A DNA stretch of 64,000 nt from Defluviitaleaceae bacterium. Its GTDB lineage: Bacteria; Bacillota; Clostridia; Lachnospirales; WQUN01. The translations under genes were made by a program, and so were the position numbers. Below, piece by piece: positions 16,593 through 27,228 of the stretch (the first letter of the stretch is position 1; every line of letters begins with the position of its first letter). A model generated the notes under the pieces. The model made no database searches. It was given only the letters and a program-made list of their open reading frames with translations, and had not been told where the DNA came from. Location of the stretch: NCBI GenBank assembly GCA_009781755.1, contig WQVD01000008.1:1-64000 (forward strand), read 5' to 3'.

Positions 16593-17627
16593 TTAGTTGG
16601 ATGAGAGGAAGTCGTCGATGGTGGGGTAGGTGTCTAGGATTACTTGATTGGCGGCGATGGCTTGGGTGAAAGCGGTTTCTACTTGTTGGGCGCGTTGGCG
16701 AAAGGCGAGTAGGTTGTTGGCGTCGAAGGCATCTAGGATGCCGCGGATTTGGATGTTAAATTTGCTGCCCCATTCTTCGACTTCGTTCTGTAGGAAGCAG
16801 CACCAGAGGTAGGCGTTGATGGGGTCGTTGGCGTCGCACCAGTGGTAGACGCGCCGCCAGGTGTAGGATAACTCTTGGTACCAGTTGGCGAGCTCGGTGA
16901 AGTCGGGGGTGGTTTGAGGTACGTTGGATGGATTTAAACATTGCAAGAAGGATTGGGTGTTGGCGATTAATTGGTGGCAGAGGCGTTTTTGGGTGTCGCG
17001 GTTGGATTGGTGGATGATGTGGGTGTAGAGTTGGATGAAATCGGTGGGGCGTTGTTTCATTTCGGTTAGTTCTGTTAGTTGGTCCTTTTGCCCGTGCTTG
17101 AAGTAGTGCTGATTGGCGAATGCCACGGCGATGGCCAATAGGTCGCAAATGTGTCCGGCGTTTTCGCGGATTTTGGATAGGCGTTCTTCGAACAGGGTAT
17201 CGGCGAAGACTTCTTTGGCGGTGTTGAGCCATTTTTGGGCGCGCGCTAGCATGTATTGTGGATTATGGAGGTTGGCGGTTTGCCGGGCTTGTAATGCGGT
17301 GAAGCGTTGGCGGTCGGCGTCGTTGCGTGCCCACAAAATTTGGCCGTCGTGTAGGCAAGTGGAATTGTAATGCTTCATATCGGCCATGGTTTCGATCGTG
17401 TCCCACGACATGGGGAAGAGGTCGTGGCCGATGCCGCCGATGATGAATGTGCGCGCCAACCCATTGGCGCGGTGCGTAGCGGGGATGTAGAAGCCAAAGG
17501 GTGCGTCGTTGATGTCCTTGTCTAAGTTGAGGGTGTTGTGCCCGATGAGCAGGCATATGTCGTTGGGGTATTCCGTTTCGATTTTGTTGATGGCCCAATC
17601 GGTTAGTTTTTGTGCAGGGGTTTTCAT
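16593..17627 (-). CDS. Nucleotidyltransferase-like protein of unknown role
   Basis: 344 residues. I chose the second Met (17627), which sits at good spacing behind AAGGATG; the first Met at 17636 lies within that site. The pattern near the N-terminus (ICLLIGHNTLNLDKDINDAP, then FIIGGIGHDLFPMSWDTIE and HDGQILWARNDADRQRF) suggests a nucleotidyltransferase-like domain as in unnamed Bacillota proteins, followed by a long helical C-terminal half that might be HEPN-like. The usual GS...DxD motif is not clear, so activity is uncertain. It lies just upstream of the broken CD3324-type gene on the same strand. Confidence 0.5.
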   Translation of the reverse strand: MKTPAQKLTDWAINKIETEYPNDICLLIGHNTLNLDKDINDAPFGFYIPATHRANGLARTFIIGGIGHDLFPMSWDTIETMADMKHYNSTCLHDGQILWARNDADRQRFTALQARQTANLHNPQYMLARAQKWLNTAKEVFADTLFEERLSKIRENAGHICDLLAIAVAFANQHYFKHGQKDQLTELTEMKQRPTDFIQLYTHIIHQSNRDTQKRLCHQLIANTQSFLQCLNPSNVPQTTPDFTELANWYQELSYTWRRVYHWCDANDPINAYLWCCFLQNEVEEWGSKFNIQIRGILDAFDANNLLAFRQRAQQVETAFTQAIAANQVILDTYPTIDDFLSSN

Positions 17628-17747
17628 ATTTATCATCCTTATTTATTCGGTTATATTTGGGTACTTTGCTAAGCGCTTGTGTGCAGGATAACGTGGCTGC
17701 GTTGTGGCCGCAATGCCAAATTTGGTTAGAATGGTTCTTTACCAACT

Positions 17748-17785
17748 AAAAAAAGCCCGTGAACACAATGTTCACGGGCTTTTTA
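17748..17785 (-). terminator. Terminator downstream of tRNA-Leu
   Basis: AAGCCCGTGAACA and TGTTCACGGGCTT form the stem, with A and T runs outside both arms, so it can stop transcription in both directions. It lies 4 nt past the 3' end of the tRNA. Confidence 0.85.
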
Positions 17786-17789
17786 TGTA

Positions 17790-17872
17790 TGCGGCTGAGA
17801 GGACTTGAACCTCCACACCCTTTCGGGCACATGGACCTGAACCATGCGCGTCTGCCATTCCGCCACAGCCGC
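17790..17872 (-). tRNA. tRNA-Leu (anticodon CAG)
   Basis: On the minus strand an acceptor stem GCGGCTG/CAGCCGC, a D-arm with GGCAGACGCG, an anticodon arm CATGG-TTCAGGT-CCATG giving anticodon CAG, a long class-II variable arm and a T-arm with GGTTCAAGTCC are all readable. The discriminator is A. CCA is not encoded. It reads the leucine codon CUG. Confidence 0.95.
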
Positions 17873-18002
17873 AGGAAAAGACGCGAGACGAATTCTAATA
17901 TAAGCATGCGCGGCTGTCAAGCAGAGCAATTACCATTGCGGTCAATCATCTTAACAAGTCGTAGTTTTGTGATTTTCGTGTAGTTATGGTACAGTTTGGC
18001 GG

Positions 18003-18437
18003 ATGATTACACAAACATTGCTTAGTGCCGAAGAAACGATGGAATTTGCCCAAAACTTCGCCCGGGAATTGCGCGCGGGCGATGTTATTTATTTGTCCGG
18101 GGAGTTGGGCGCGGGCAAGACGGTTTTTGCACGGGGATTGTGCCGTGGGCTGGGGTTTGCCGGGGGGGTGACTTCGCCCACTTTTACGTTGGTGAATGTA
18201 TATGAGGGCGGGCGGCTGCCGGTGTTTCATTTTGATTTGTACCGGTTGGGTGGCGCGGCGGACTTAGAGAGCATAGGGTACGACGAATATTTTGACGCGG
18301 GCGGGGTGTGCGTAGTGGAGTGGCCGGAGCGTGCCATGAAAGCGTCGGCATTTTTCAAGTGGTTAGTGACACTAACCACTTGCGCGGAAAATGAAAATGC
18401 GAGGGAGATAACAATTCGTGAAAATACTGGCCGTTGA
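18003..18437 (+). CDS. tsaE: tRNA threonylcarbamoyladenosine biosynthesis ATPase TsaE
   Basis: 144 residues. TsaE is the small ATPase that drives the TsaB-TsaD complex making t6A37 on ANN-decoding tRNAs. Walker A is GELGAGKTVFARGL (about 34-47), followed by the conserved TSPTFTLVNVYEG and HFDLYRL, and VVEWPERA near 103. No clear ribosome-binding site precedes ATG 18003. A 25-bp palindrome lies inside the gene (18357-18381). It overlaps tsaB by 20 bp; tsaD is not in the window. Confidence 0.93.
   Translation: MITQTLLSAEETMEFAQNFARELRAGDVIYLSGELGAGKTVFARGLCRGLGFAGGVTSPTFTLVNVYEGGRLPVFHFDLYRLGGAADLESIGYDEYFDAGGVCVVEWPERAMKASAFFKWLVTLTTCAENENAREITIRENTGR
18357..18381. repeat. 25-bp palindrome inside tsaE
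   Basis: The arms AAGTGGTTAGTG and CACTAACCACTT flank a single A. It encodes the in-frame KWLVTLTT. The same palindrome, with two changes near the centre, occurs at 42804-42828 inside an unrelated permease gene. Confidence 0.9.
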
Positions 18438-19062
18438 TACATCCGGGCGCAGTGCGGGCGTTGCCGTGGTGGAGAACGGGAACGCGCTGTGCGTGCGGGT
18501 AGTGAATGCGAATGACGCGGCCGACGGCGCGGCGTTGCCTGCAAATTGGAAGCATTCGCAGCGGTTGCTGCCTGCGGTGCAACAGATGTTGACGGAGGCG
18601 GCGCTTGGCGTGGGTGATTTGGGCGCGGTGGCATACACCAACGGGCCGGGGTCATTTACAGGGTTGCGCATTGGCGCGGCTACGGCGTTGGGGTTGGCGC
18701 GTGCGGCGGGGTTGCCCGTGGTGGCGGTTCCGACCTTGGATGCGATGGCATATACTGGAATAATTACAAACGGCGCACCACGCGTCGTTACAATGCTGGA
18801 CGCACGGCGCGGGCAGGTGTATGCCGCAGTGTACGAATCTGACGCCAACGGTTTGCCCGCACGTGTTACTGATTATTTGGCCGATGCAGAAACCGCCGTG
18901 TTAGACATCGCGGGCGAAGCGTTAGTGATCCGTGATGAAATAGACCCCGCAGCGGTAGGTTTGTGGGCGGCGGCAAATTTTCATTTGGCACGCGAAGCCG
19001 CAAATGCTGCAGCGTTGTTGTACGTCCGTGCGCCGCAAGCCGTGCGCGAACGCAACGCATGA
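18418..19062 (+). CDS. tsaB: TsaB, t6A synthesis scaffold
   Basis: 214 residues, GTG start inside the end of tsaE. TsaB is an inactive ASKHA-fold homologue that dimerises with TsaD. It shows the family's start (MKILAVDTSGRSAGVAVVEN), LLPAVQQML, the GPGSFTGLRIG segment and, later, MLDARRGQVYAA. The gene order tsaE-tsaB-rimI is the common Bacillota arrangement. Its stop overlaps the rimI start (ATGA). Confidence 0.92.
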   Translation: MKILAVDTSGRSAGVAVVENGNALCVRVVNANDAADGAALPANWKHSQRLLPAVQQMLTEAALGVGDLGAVAYTNGPGSFTGLRIGAATALGLARAAGLPVVAVPTLDAMAYTGIITNGAPRVVTMLDARRGQVYAAVYESDANGLPARVTDYLADAETAVLDIAGEALVIRDEIDPAAVGLWAAANFHLAREAANAAALLYVRAPQAVRERNA

Positions 19063-19538
19063 TCACCACGCCGAAACAAATCGTGGTCTTGCCCGCTACA
19101 TTGGGCGACTTAGATGCCATCGAAGCCATTGAGCAAGATTGTTTTTCTACGCCATGGTCGCGTGAGACGCTGGCAATTGAATTGTCGGACGCAAACATCG
19201 TTGGTTTTGTGGCGCGAGGTTTAGCAGATTCGCAGGAAGTTTTGGGCTACACCTTCATGCGCCACGGCTTCAGTGAAGGGCATATTGAGAACATCGCCGT
19301 TTCTCCTGCCGCACAACGCTGCGGAATCGCTTCCTATTTAATAGAGGCGCTGCTGACATGGGCGCGGGAAAACGCACTCACATCCATCATGCTGGAAGTG
19401 CGTCAAGGCAACCGCGCCGCCATGGCGTTGTACCACAAATACGGCTTCAAAATCGAAGGCTACCGCCGGGCATACTACACCGACCCGCCCGAAGACGCCG
19501 TTTTAATGCGCAATTATTTGGAGGAATCATATGAATAA
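19059..19538 (+). CDS. rimI: Ribosomal protein bS18 alanine N-acetyltransferase RimI
   Basis: 159 residues from ATG 19059, which overlaps the tsaB stop by 4 bp; longer readings would run through tsaB. A GNAT-fold enzyme: the conserved ENIAVSPAAQRCGIASYLIE includes the acetyl-CoA loop, followed by LEVRQGNRAAMALYHKYGF, the RimI signature. The expected role is to acetylate the N-terminus of ribosomal protein S18. It ends in an 8-bp overlap with the Lon-like gene. Confidence 0.9.
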   Translation: MITTPKQIVVLPATLGDLDAIEAIEQDCFSTPWSRETLAIELSDANIVGFVARGLADSQEVLGYTFMRHGFSEGHIENIAVSPAAQRCGIASYLIEALLTWARENALTSIMLEVRQGNRAAMALYHKYGFKIEGYRRAYYTDPPEDAVLMRNYLEESYE

Positions 19539-21933
19539 GCACCGCGAACTAACTTGGCAAGAATGTAAATATTTTTGCGAGGCGGACTTTGCTGCGCCTG
19601 CCGACGGCGAATCACCGCGTGCATTAATTGGGCAGGACCGCGCGGCCAAGGCGTTACATTTCGGCTTGCAAATGAAAGCCGCTGGGTATCACATCTACAT
19701 CAGTGGTTTGACGGGCACGGGGCGCACGACTTTTGCCCGCGATTTCGCGTTGGAGAAAGCGACTACAGAACCCACTCCGCCGGATTTATGCTACGTTTAC
19801 AATTTCGAAAATCCCAAGTGCCCCAAGCTGTTGCGCTTACCCGCCGGCATGGGGCGCAAACTGCGTGACGAGTTGAGCGAACTCATGGCGCGCTTGGCCA
19901 TCGAAATCCCCAAGACCTTCTCCGGCAAGGAGCACGAACACAAGAAAAATGAAATCGTGCGCGTCCTACACACCAAGCGCGAAGAAATGATCAAGCACAT
20001 GACTGCGGAAGCGCACCAGCAAAACTTTGGCGTCAAAAACACGAACAGCGGCATTTATTTTTTGCCCATCGTGGACGGCGAAGTGATAAATGAAGAGCAA
20101 TTCGACGCTTTGACGCAGGAGCAGCGCGATGCGATATCCAAAAATTCCGAAGTCATTCAAAAACGCGCCGCCGAAGTCATGCGCCTGATCAAAGACCACG
20201 AAAAAATCACGAAAAAAGACGTGGAAGAGTTGGAATATGCGCTGGGTTTGTTCACCGTGGGGCGTTACATGAACGCGCTTATCGAATCCTTCGGCGACGA
20301 ACCCGCCGTGTTGGAGTATTTGAAGGCCGTAAAAGAGGACATTCTTGAAAATTTGGCCGACTTTGTGAACGAGGAGTCTGAAGAGGACGCCGAGGCCATG
20401 CAGGCATTTCTCCCGTGGTACAGCAAAAAAACGGGCGAGGATTTCATGACCAAGTACCGCATTAATCTGCTGACCGATAACACCGACCAGCGCGGCGCGC
20501 CCGTTATTGTGGATTACAATCCCGGCTACACGCACCTCGTGGGCGAAGTGGAATACGACAACGAATTCGGTAATTTCTCCACCGATTTTATGAAAATCAA
20601 GCCCGGTTTATTGCACCGTGCCAACGGCGGCTATCTTATATTGCAAGCACAAGATGTATTGTCCGGCCCGCACGCGTGGGAGTCGCTGCGCCGTGCGCTC
20701 GTCACACAAAAAATCGTTACCGAACCCCTGCGCGAATACAACACCGGCGTGGCCATGTCCGGCATCAAGCCCGAACCTATTGACTTGAACGTGAAGGTCA
20801 TTCTCATCGGCGGCAGTTACTACTATCACATCCTGCACGCCTACGACGATTACTTTGAAAAACTCTTCAAAGTCCGCGTGGATTTTGATTATGAAATGAA
20901 GCTGAACGACGAAAATCGGACGGAAATCGCAAAGTTTGTCCACCGGTTTGCCGCGCAGAAAGACGAAGGGCTGCGCTTTCCCTTTAACGACGATGCCATC
21001 GCCGCAGTCATTGAATACGCCACCCGCTTGGCCGAGCGGCAAGACAAACTCACCACGCGCTTCAACCGCCTAACCGACCTACTGGCCGAAGCCACTGCAT
21101 TGGCTGCCGCCGAAGTCAGCGCATTCGAAATAACGCAAGTCCACATCCGCGATGCCATCACCGCACGCGAGTACCGCGTCAATATGTATGAAGAAAAAAT
21201 TGCCGAACGCTACGCCGAGGATGCCATCCTCCTGTCTACCGAAGGCACCAAAGTTGGGCAAATCAACGGCCTGGCCGTCCTAGACACCGGCGAGCATGCT
21301 TTCGCCGTGGCATCGCGCATCACCGCCACCGCCTACATGGGCAAGTCCGGCGTCGTCAACATCGAAAAAGAGGCCAATCTCTCCGGCGAAATTCATGACA
21401 AGGGCGTGCAGGTACTTTGCGGTTATCTCGGCCAGACTTACGCCCAGGATTTCCCACTCTCCCTGTCCTGCCGCATCGCTTTCGAGCAAAATTATGGCGG
21501 CGTAGACGGCGACAGCGCTTCCTCCACTGAGCTGTACGCCATTATCTCCGCCCTGTCCGGCTTGCCCGTGCGCCAAGACATTGCCGTAACTGGTTCCATC
21601 AACCAACACGGCGAAATCCAACCCATAGGCGGCGCGACGCTCAAAATCGAGGGTTTCTTCGACCTATGCAAAAAGCGCGGCCTTACCGGTCAGCAAGGCG
21701 TCATCATGCCGTCAAGGAATATTCGCGATTTGGTGCTCAAGGATGAGGTCGTCGAAGCCGTGCGCGATGGGTTGTTTCATATATATCCCATCGCCCACGT
21801 AGACGAGGGGCTGGAGATATTGTTGCAAACCGAAGCGGGCACGGCGGCGCAGCATACCCACGAGACGGTGCACGGGAAGGTCTATCGGAAACTGCGGACG
21901 TACCATCGACGGGCGATGAAGGGTGAGGGTTGA
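19531..21933 (+). CDS. Lon-like ATP-dependent protease (COG1067 type)
   Basis: 800 residues. The N-terminal part carries an AAA-like P-loop in which the Lys is Arg (GLTGTGRTTFA, about 51-61), as in several COG1067 proteins. A central helical segment and an AAA core (GGYLILQAQDVL; RRALVTQKI) follow, then a C-terminal Lon protease domain with the Ser-Lys dyad: Ser662 in GDSASS and Lys705 in GGATLKIEGFF. It should degrade unfolded or specific cytosolic proteins. Substrates are unknown. It is distinct from housekeeping Lon. A strong terminator lies 240 nt downstream, inside a repeat cluster. Confidence 0.85.
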   Translation: MNKHRELTWQECKYFCEADFAAPADGESPRALIGQDRAAKALHFGLQMKAAGYHIYISGLTGTGRTTFARDFALEKATTEPTPPDLCYVYNFENPKCPKLLRLPAGMGRKLRDELSELMARLAIEIPKTFSGKEHEHKKNEIVRVLHTKREEMIKHMTAEAHQQNFGVKNTNSGIYFLPIVDGEVINEEQFDALTQEQRDAISKNSEVIQKRAAEVMRLIKDHEKITKKDVEELEYALGLFTVGRYMNALIESFGDEPAVLEYLKAVKEDILENLADFVNEESEEDAEAMQAFLPWYSKKTGEDFMTKYRINLLTDNTDQRGAPVIVDYNPGYTHLVGEVEYDNEFGNFSTDFMKIKPGLLHRANGGYLILQAQDVLSGPHAWESLRRALVTQKIVTEPLREYNTGVAMSGIKPEPIDLNVKVILIGGSYYYHILHAYDDYFEKLFKVRVDFDYEMKLNDENRTEIAKFVHRFAAQKDEGLRFPFNDDAIAAVIEYATRLAERQDKLTTRFNRLTDLLAEATALAAAEVSAFEITQVHIRDAITAREYRVNMYEEKIAERYAEDAILLSTEGTKVGQINGLAVLDTGEHAFAVASRITATAYMGKSGVVNIEKEANLSGEIHDKGVQVLCGYLGQTYAQDFPLSLSCRIAFEQNYGGVDGDSASSTELYAIISALSGLPVRQDIAVTGSINQHGEIQPIGGATLKIEGFFDLCKKRGLTGQQGVIMPSRNIRDLVLKDEVVEAVRDGLFHIYPIAHVDEGLEILLQTEAGTAAQHTHETVHGKVYRKLRTYHRRAMKGEG

Positions 21934-21956
21934 TGGTGGCCGAGAATAAAAGATTA

Positions 21957-22106
21957 AGATCAAATGATTAAGACCCTGGGCGCTGCCCAAACCCGCGAGG
22001 GAACGCGTCCTTCGGACCCAGGGCGCATTCGCGCCCGCGCTAAACGCCTGCCACTGGCAGGCAGCGCCCCTCGACCCCGCTTTGGGCGTCGCTCCTACTC
22101 AATCAT
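21957..22106 (+). repeat. Dispersed intergenic repeat, locus 1, forward arm
   Basis: It shares TGGGCGCTGCCCAAACCCGC with the element at 59555, and both end in CCTCGACCCCGC ... CAATCAT. This copy carries about 65 extra bases between those shared parts, themselves rich in inverted repeats. Its inverted partner is at 22247, so the pair brackets the terminator at 22173. Confidence 0.8.
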
Positions 22107-22172
22107 GGCTAGGGTAAAAATCCAGTTGGTTCCAATTTGGGGCCAACTCAAAAAGCGAATTTGTTTAAATTC

Positions 22173-22207
22173 CAACCGGTGGCAATTTGCCACCGGTTGT
22201 TTTTATT
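22173..22207 (+). terminator. Terminator of the tsaE-lon-like unit
   Basis: CAACCGGTGGCA (22173-22184) and TGCCACCGGTTG (22188-22199) form a 12-bp perfect stem, followed by TTTTTATT. Confidence 0.92.
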
Positions 22208-22246
22208 CAAAATTATCCTTGCCAATAACTGCGTTGCGGTAGCAAA

Positions 22247-22308
22247 ACAGGGGTCAAGGGGCGAGTCGCCCCTTGCGGGTCTGGGCAGCGCCCAGGGTCT
22301 TGATCTTG
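22247..22308 (-). repeat. Dispersed intergenic repeat, locus 1, inverted arm
   Basis: GGGGTCAAGGGG ... CTGGGCAGCGCCCAGGGTCTT is the reverse complement of the main parts of the element at 21957 and resembles the inverted arm at 59754. Confidence 0.75.
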
Positions 22309-22377
22309 GCTGCGACCTTGATCTTGCTCTTAGCCGCGATTATAACCGCCACCACGCAATAAAATTTCTAAAACCTA

Positions 22378-22406
22378 TTGACAACACCCACCCACGATGC
22401 TATTCT
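22378..22406 (+). promoter_or_regulatory. Promoter of the hrcA operon
   Basis: A perfect TTGACA (22378-22383), 17-nt spacer and TATTCT (22401-22406). The start point would fall about 22413, immediately before the CIRCE operator. Confidence 0.85.
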
Positions 22407-22414
22407 CTCCACCG

Positions 22415-22441
22415 TTAGCACTCGAAGCGAATGAGTGCTAA
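22415..22441 (+). promoter_or_regulatory. CIRCE operator (HrcA binding site)
   Basis: TTAGCACTC, nine bases, GAGTGCTAA: an exact match to the consensus. HrcA bound here blocks transcription of its own operon until heat stress draws GroE away from it. The site spans the predicted transcription start. Confidence 0.98.
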
Positions 22442-22510
22442 CAAGACGGACGCCAACATCAAAGCCGCCAACACCACAGCCACCAACACCGCGCAAAGGG
22501 GGAACGCGCC

Positions 22511-23536
22511 ATGGACTTAACCGAACGCAAGTTAAAAATCCTCGAAGCCATCGTCAACGACTATATCCACACGGCCGAACCCATCGGCTCGCGCACGATT
22601 GCCAAGAAGTACGGCATGGGCATCAGCTCCGCTACGATTCGCAATGAGATGAGCGACTTGGAAGATTTGGGGCTTATCGCCCAGCTGCATACTTCCAGCG
22701 GACGCATCCCTTCGCAAAAAGGCTATCGTTTTTATGTAGACCGGATGATGCACGAGCAGCCCCTGGCGGGCGAAGAAGCGCTCTTCTTGCAAGGCATGAT
22801 CCGCCAAAACATCAACCAAATTGAATTTATGATGCAAGAAACAGCCAAGGCGCTGTCGCGTCTCACGCGCTGCCCGGCTATCGTCAGCGAACCCTATTTA
22901 AAAAAAACGCGCATCAAGCACTTGCAACTCGTACCCGTGGACGAACGCGCCCTGCTGCTGGTGCTCATCACCGACACAAAAGCGGTCAAAAATCAAGTCG
23001 TCACGCTACCGGAAGCACCCGGTTATGAAGCGCTCAACCGCCTGACCATCATCCTCAACGCCCAACTCCACGGCAAAACTGTCCGCGAAATCGACCGCCC
23101 CTGCATTGAGAAGTTATTGGAATTTTTCGGCGGGCAAGCACACATCCTCATGCCGATTTTGGGCATCATAGCATCCATGATACAAGCCGAAGACGATGTG
23201 CGTGTTTTTACCAGCGGTGCCAAAAACATCCTCGCTTTCCCGGAATTCGCCGACCGCGAAAAAGCCAACGCCATTTTCCAAGCCTTGGAAGAGCGCGAAT
23301 CGCTCATGACCTTATTGGCACCACTCACAGGCATACAAATCATCATCGGCGATGAAAACGACAACGATTGGCTCAAGGACTGCTCCCTCGTCCGCGCCGG
23401 ATACAGCATTGACAATCAGAGCATCGGCACCATTGCCATCATCGGCCCCACGCGGCTCGACTACGCCAAAGCCGTGTCCGTGCTTACCGGTGTGTCACAA
23501 AATATACAACGGGTCATCACCGCCCTTGCACATTAA
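22511..23536 (+). CDS. hrcA: Heat-inducible transcription repressor HrcA
   Basis: 341 residues. The N-terminal winged helix (about 1-75) has the typical LTERKLKILEAIVNDYIHTA, EPIGSRTIAKKY and SSATIRNEMSDLEDLGL followed by SSGRIPSQKGYRFYVD. The remainder is the dimerisation and GAF-like regulatory part, ending with IGIIGP-like IAIIGPTRLDYAKAV. It represses through the CIRCE site 70 nt upstream. The start ATG follows AAGGGGGAA. It heads hrcA-grpE-(two small genes)-dnaK. Confidence 0.97.
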   Translation: MDLTERKLKILEAIVNDYIHTAEPIGSRTIAKKYGMGISSATIRNEMSDLEDLGLIAQLHTSSGRIPSQKGYRFYVDRMMHEQPLAGEEALFLQGMIRQNINQIEFMMQETAKALSRLTRCPAIVSEPYLKKTRIKHLQLVPVDERALLLVLITDTKAVKNQVVTLPEAPGYEALNRLTIILNAQLHGKTVREIDRPCIEKLLEFFGGQAHILMPILGIIASMIQAEDDVRVFTSGAKNILAFPEFADREKANAIFQALEERESLMTLLAPLTGIQIIIGDENDNDWLKDCSLVRAGYSIDNQSIGTIAIIGPTRLDYAKAVSVLTGVSQNIQRVITALAH

Positions 23537-23553
23537 ACCCTCGGAGGAACACC

Positions 23554-24090
23554 ATGAGAAAAAAGAAGAAAAACAAAGCGCAAGAAACAACGCCCGAAAT
23601 TCTGCCAACCATCGAGCAAGAGGCTGCCGAAGCGCTGGAGGATATTTCCAACAATTTCGAAACCCTCTACAAGGAAACCCTCGACCGTTACACCCGCAAT
23701 TTGGCCGAATTCGATAACTTCCGCAAGCGCAGCATCAAGGAAAAAGCCGCCCAATACGATGACGGCGTGCGCGCATCCGCAGAAAAGCTCCTACCCCTCA
23801 TCGACAACTTCGAGCGCGCCATGGCTTCCGGCGAAAAGACCCACGCCGAAGATAGCTTCTACCAAGGCATCTCGCTCATCGCGCGCCAATTCACTGCCTA
23901 CCTCACCGATCAAGGCATCACCGAAATCCCCGCCGACCCCGGCATTGACTTTGATCCCAACTTACACAACGCCGTCGCCCACACCCAAGACGATAACTTC
24001 GGCTCCAATCAAATTTCTGATGTCTTGCAAAAAGGTTATATCCACAAGGAAAAAGTCTTGCGACACAGTATGGTACGCGTGGCAAATTAA
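23554..24090 (+). CDS. grpE: Nucleotide exchange factor GrpE
   Basis: 178 residues. GrpE releases ADP from DnaK. After a Lys-rich start it has the long helix with RYTRNLAEFDNFRKRS, the LLPLIDNFERA segment and the C-terminal beta domain with DPNLHNAVAHTQ, GSNQISDVLQKGY and VRVAN. The length is normal. A GGAGG site precedes it, 17 nt after hrcA. It is followed, unusually, by two small genes rather than dnaK. Confidence 0.97.
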   Translation: MRKKKKNKAQETTPEILPTIEQEAAEALEDISNNFETLYKETLDRYTRNLAEFDNFRKRSIKEKAAQYDDGVRASAEKLLPLIDNFERAMASGEKTHAEDSFYQGISLIARQFTAYLTDQGITEIPADPGIDFDPNLHNAVAHTQDDNFGSNQISDVLQKGYIHKEKVLRHSMVRVAN

Positions 24091-24105
24091 AGGAGGCGCA
24101 TAAAT

Positions 24106-24367
24106 ATGATGTTCCCCTACATCACCCTCGCCGAAGAAACCGAAGTCACCCACTCGCAATTATTATCGCGCAACAATCAGCAAGAAATAGAAGTCCACTT
24201 CGAACGCCCCACCGACGACGGATTCAACGAAGCGCGATGTATATTGCCTTCGTACAAATGGATTTCCCAAATAGGGTATACGAACGACGAAGTCGCATCA
24301 TTCACGCAATTTTTACACAACAACGCGCACTTGCTATTCAAGTATGCCGAAACGGGCGGATTAAAAA

Positions 24368-24375
<8 letters not shown>
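24106..24375 (+). CDS. Small partner protein of the DUF4160 gene
   Basis: 89 residues behind an AAAGGAGG site. The body (VHFERPTDDGFNEARCILPS, then NNAHLLFKYAETGGLKIA) is soluble and acidic. I cannot assign a characterised family, but it overlaps the next gene by 8 bp, as toxin-antitoxin partners commonly do. Its position inside the heat-shock operon is unusual. The likely role is an antitoxin or protein partner of the DUF4160 protein, which is inference from arrangement only. Confidence 0.6.
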
Positions 24376-26528
<2,153 letters not shown>

Positions 26529-26555
26529 AAACGTTATGTAAAAATACCCCACATC

Positions 26556-26589
26556 GAAAAGTGTACCATAACCTTGGTACACTTTTCGG
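26556..26589 (+). terminator. Terminator after dnaK
   Basis: CGAAAAGTGTACCA pairs with TGGTACACTTTTCG around a 6-nt loop. The right arm supplies the T run. It would separate dnaK from the following membrane-protein gene and dnaJ. Confidence 0.8.
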
Positions 26590-26632
26590 CGGGTGTGCAC
26601 GGCACGAATACATATTTATTTAGGAGGAATTT

Positions 26633-27136
26633 ATGAATGTTGTGAAAGCACTCCGCATCGCCGCGTTATGCGTTGGTATTTTCGGTTTAATTTTCGTGGC
26701 TACAGGCGTGGGTATTTATATTGGCCTGCACCGGCCCGAAACGCGCGACTTGCGCATCGCACAAAATGAAAATTATCCCATGCATACTGCCATCGTCACA
26801 AATTATGCGCAAACGAATACCACTGTTAATAACGAACGCATGTACCGGGTGACCTTTGCATGGGATGGCTTGACCGCGCAAACAGGTGCGCGTTATACCC
26901 AACGGCAAGCGCAAGCATTGGTGGGTACAAATTTAATGATACGCGTCAACCATGAAGGGCGCGCCGTGCCCGCTAACTTTGAACGCACGGTTTTGTCCAC
27001 ATTGGGCAACGTGTTTCTCTTTACCTTTGGTGGTATTGGCGTTGTGGCATGGGTGGTTGCCATCATTTTGTTTACGGTTGCGCGGCGCAAGAAGCGTTTA
27101 AACGGAGAAGATTTGAACGTGTACCGCACATTTTAG
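26633..27136 (+). CDS. Small membrane protein, DUF3592-like
   Basis: 167 residues with a GGAGG site. A membrane helix near each end (about 8-32 and 124-150) flanks an extracytoplasmic domain of about 90 residues with a beta pattern (AIVTNYAQTNTTVNNERMYR; VTFAWDGLTAQ), as in DUF3592 proteins of unknown function. A basic cytoplasmic tail follows. It stands between dnaK and dnaJ, which are normally adjacent. No chaperone-related motif is seen. Confidence 0.6.
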   Translation: MNVVKALRIAALCVGIFGLIFVATGVGIYIGLHRPETRDLRIAQNENYPMHTAIVTNYAQTNTTVNNERMYRVTFAWDGLTAQTGARYTQRQAQALVGTNLMIRVNHEGRAVPANFERTVLSTLGNVFLFTFGGIGVVAWVVAIILFTVARRKKRLNGEDLNVYRTF

Positions 27137-27165
27137 TTGTGGTATCGTTTTTTTTCGCGTATATT
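27137..27165 (+). promoter_or_regulatory. Likely promoter of dnaJ
   Basis: TTGTGG (27137-27142), 17 nt, TATATT (27160-27165), 64 nt before dnaJ. No CIRCE match is present here, so dnaJ may be expressed separately from the HrcA-controlled genes. Confidence 0.5.
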
Positions 27166-27228
27166 AGGCGAGTTTTTGAGCAATACAAATTAGCGAACGA
27201 ATGTTAATCGCAGTATTTGGGGGAATAA

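Noticed and set aside
27190-27215. CIRCE-like sequence before dnaJ (TTAGC ... GTTAA)
   Set aside because: The arms do not match TTAGCACTC/GAGTGCTAA beyond five bases.
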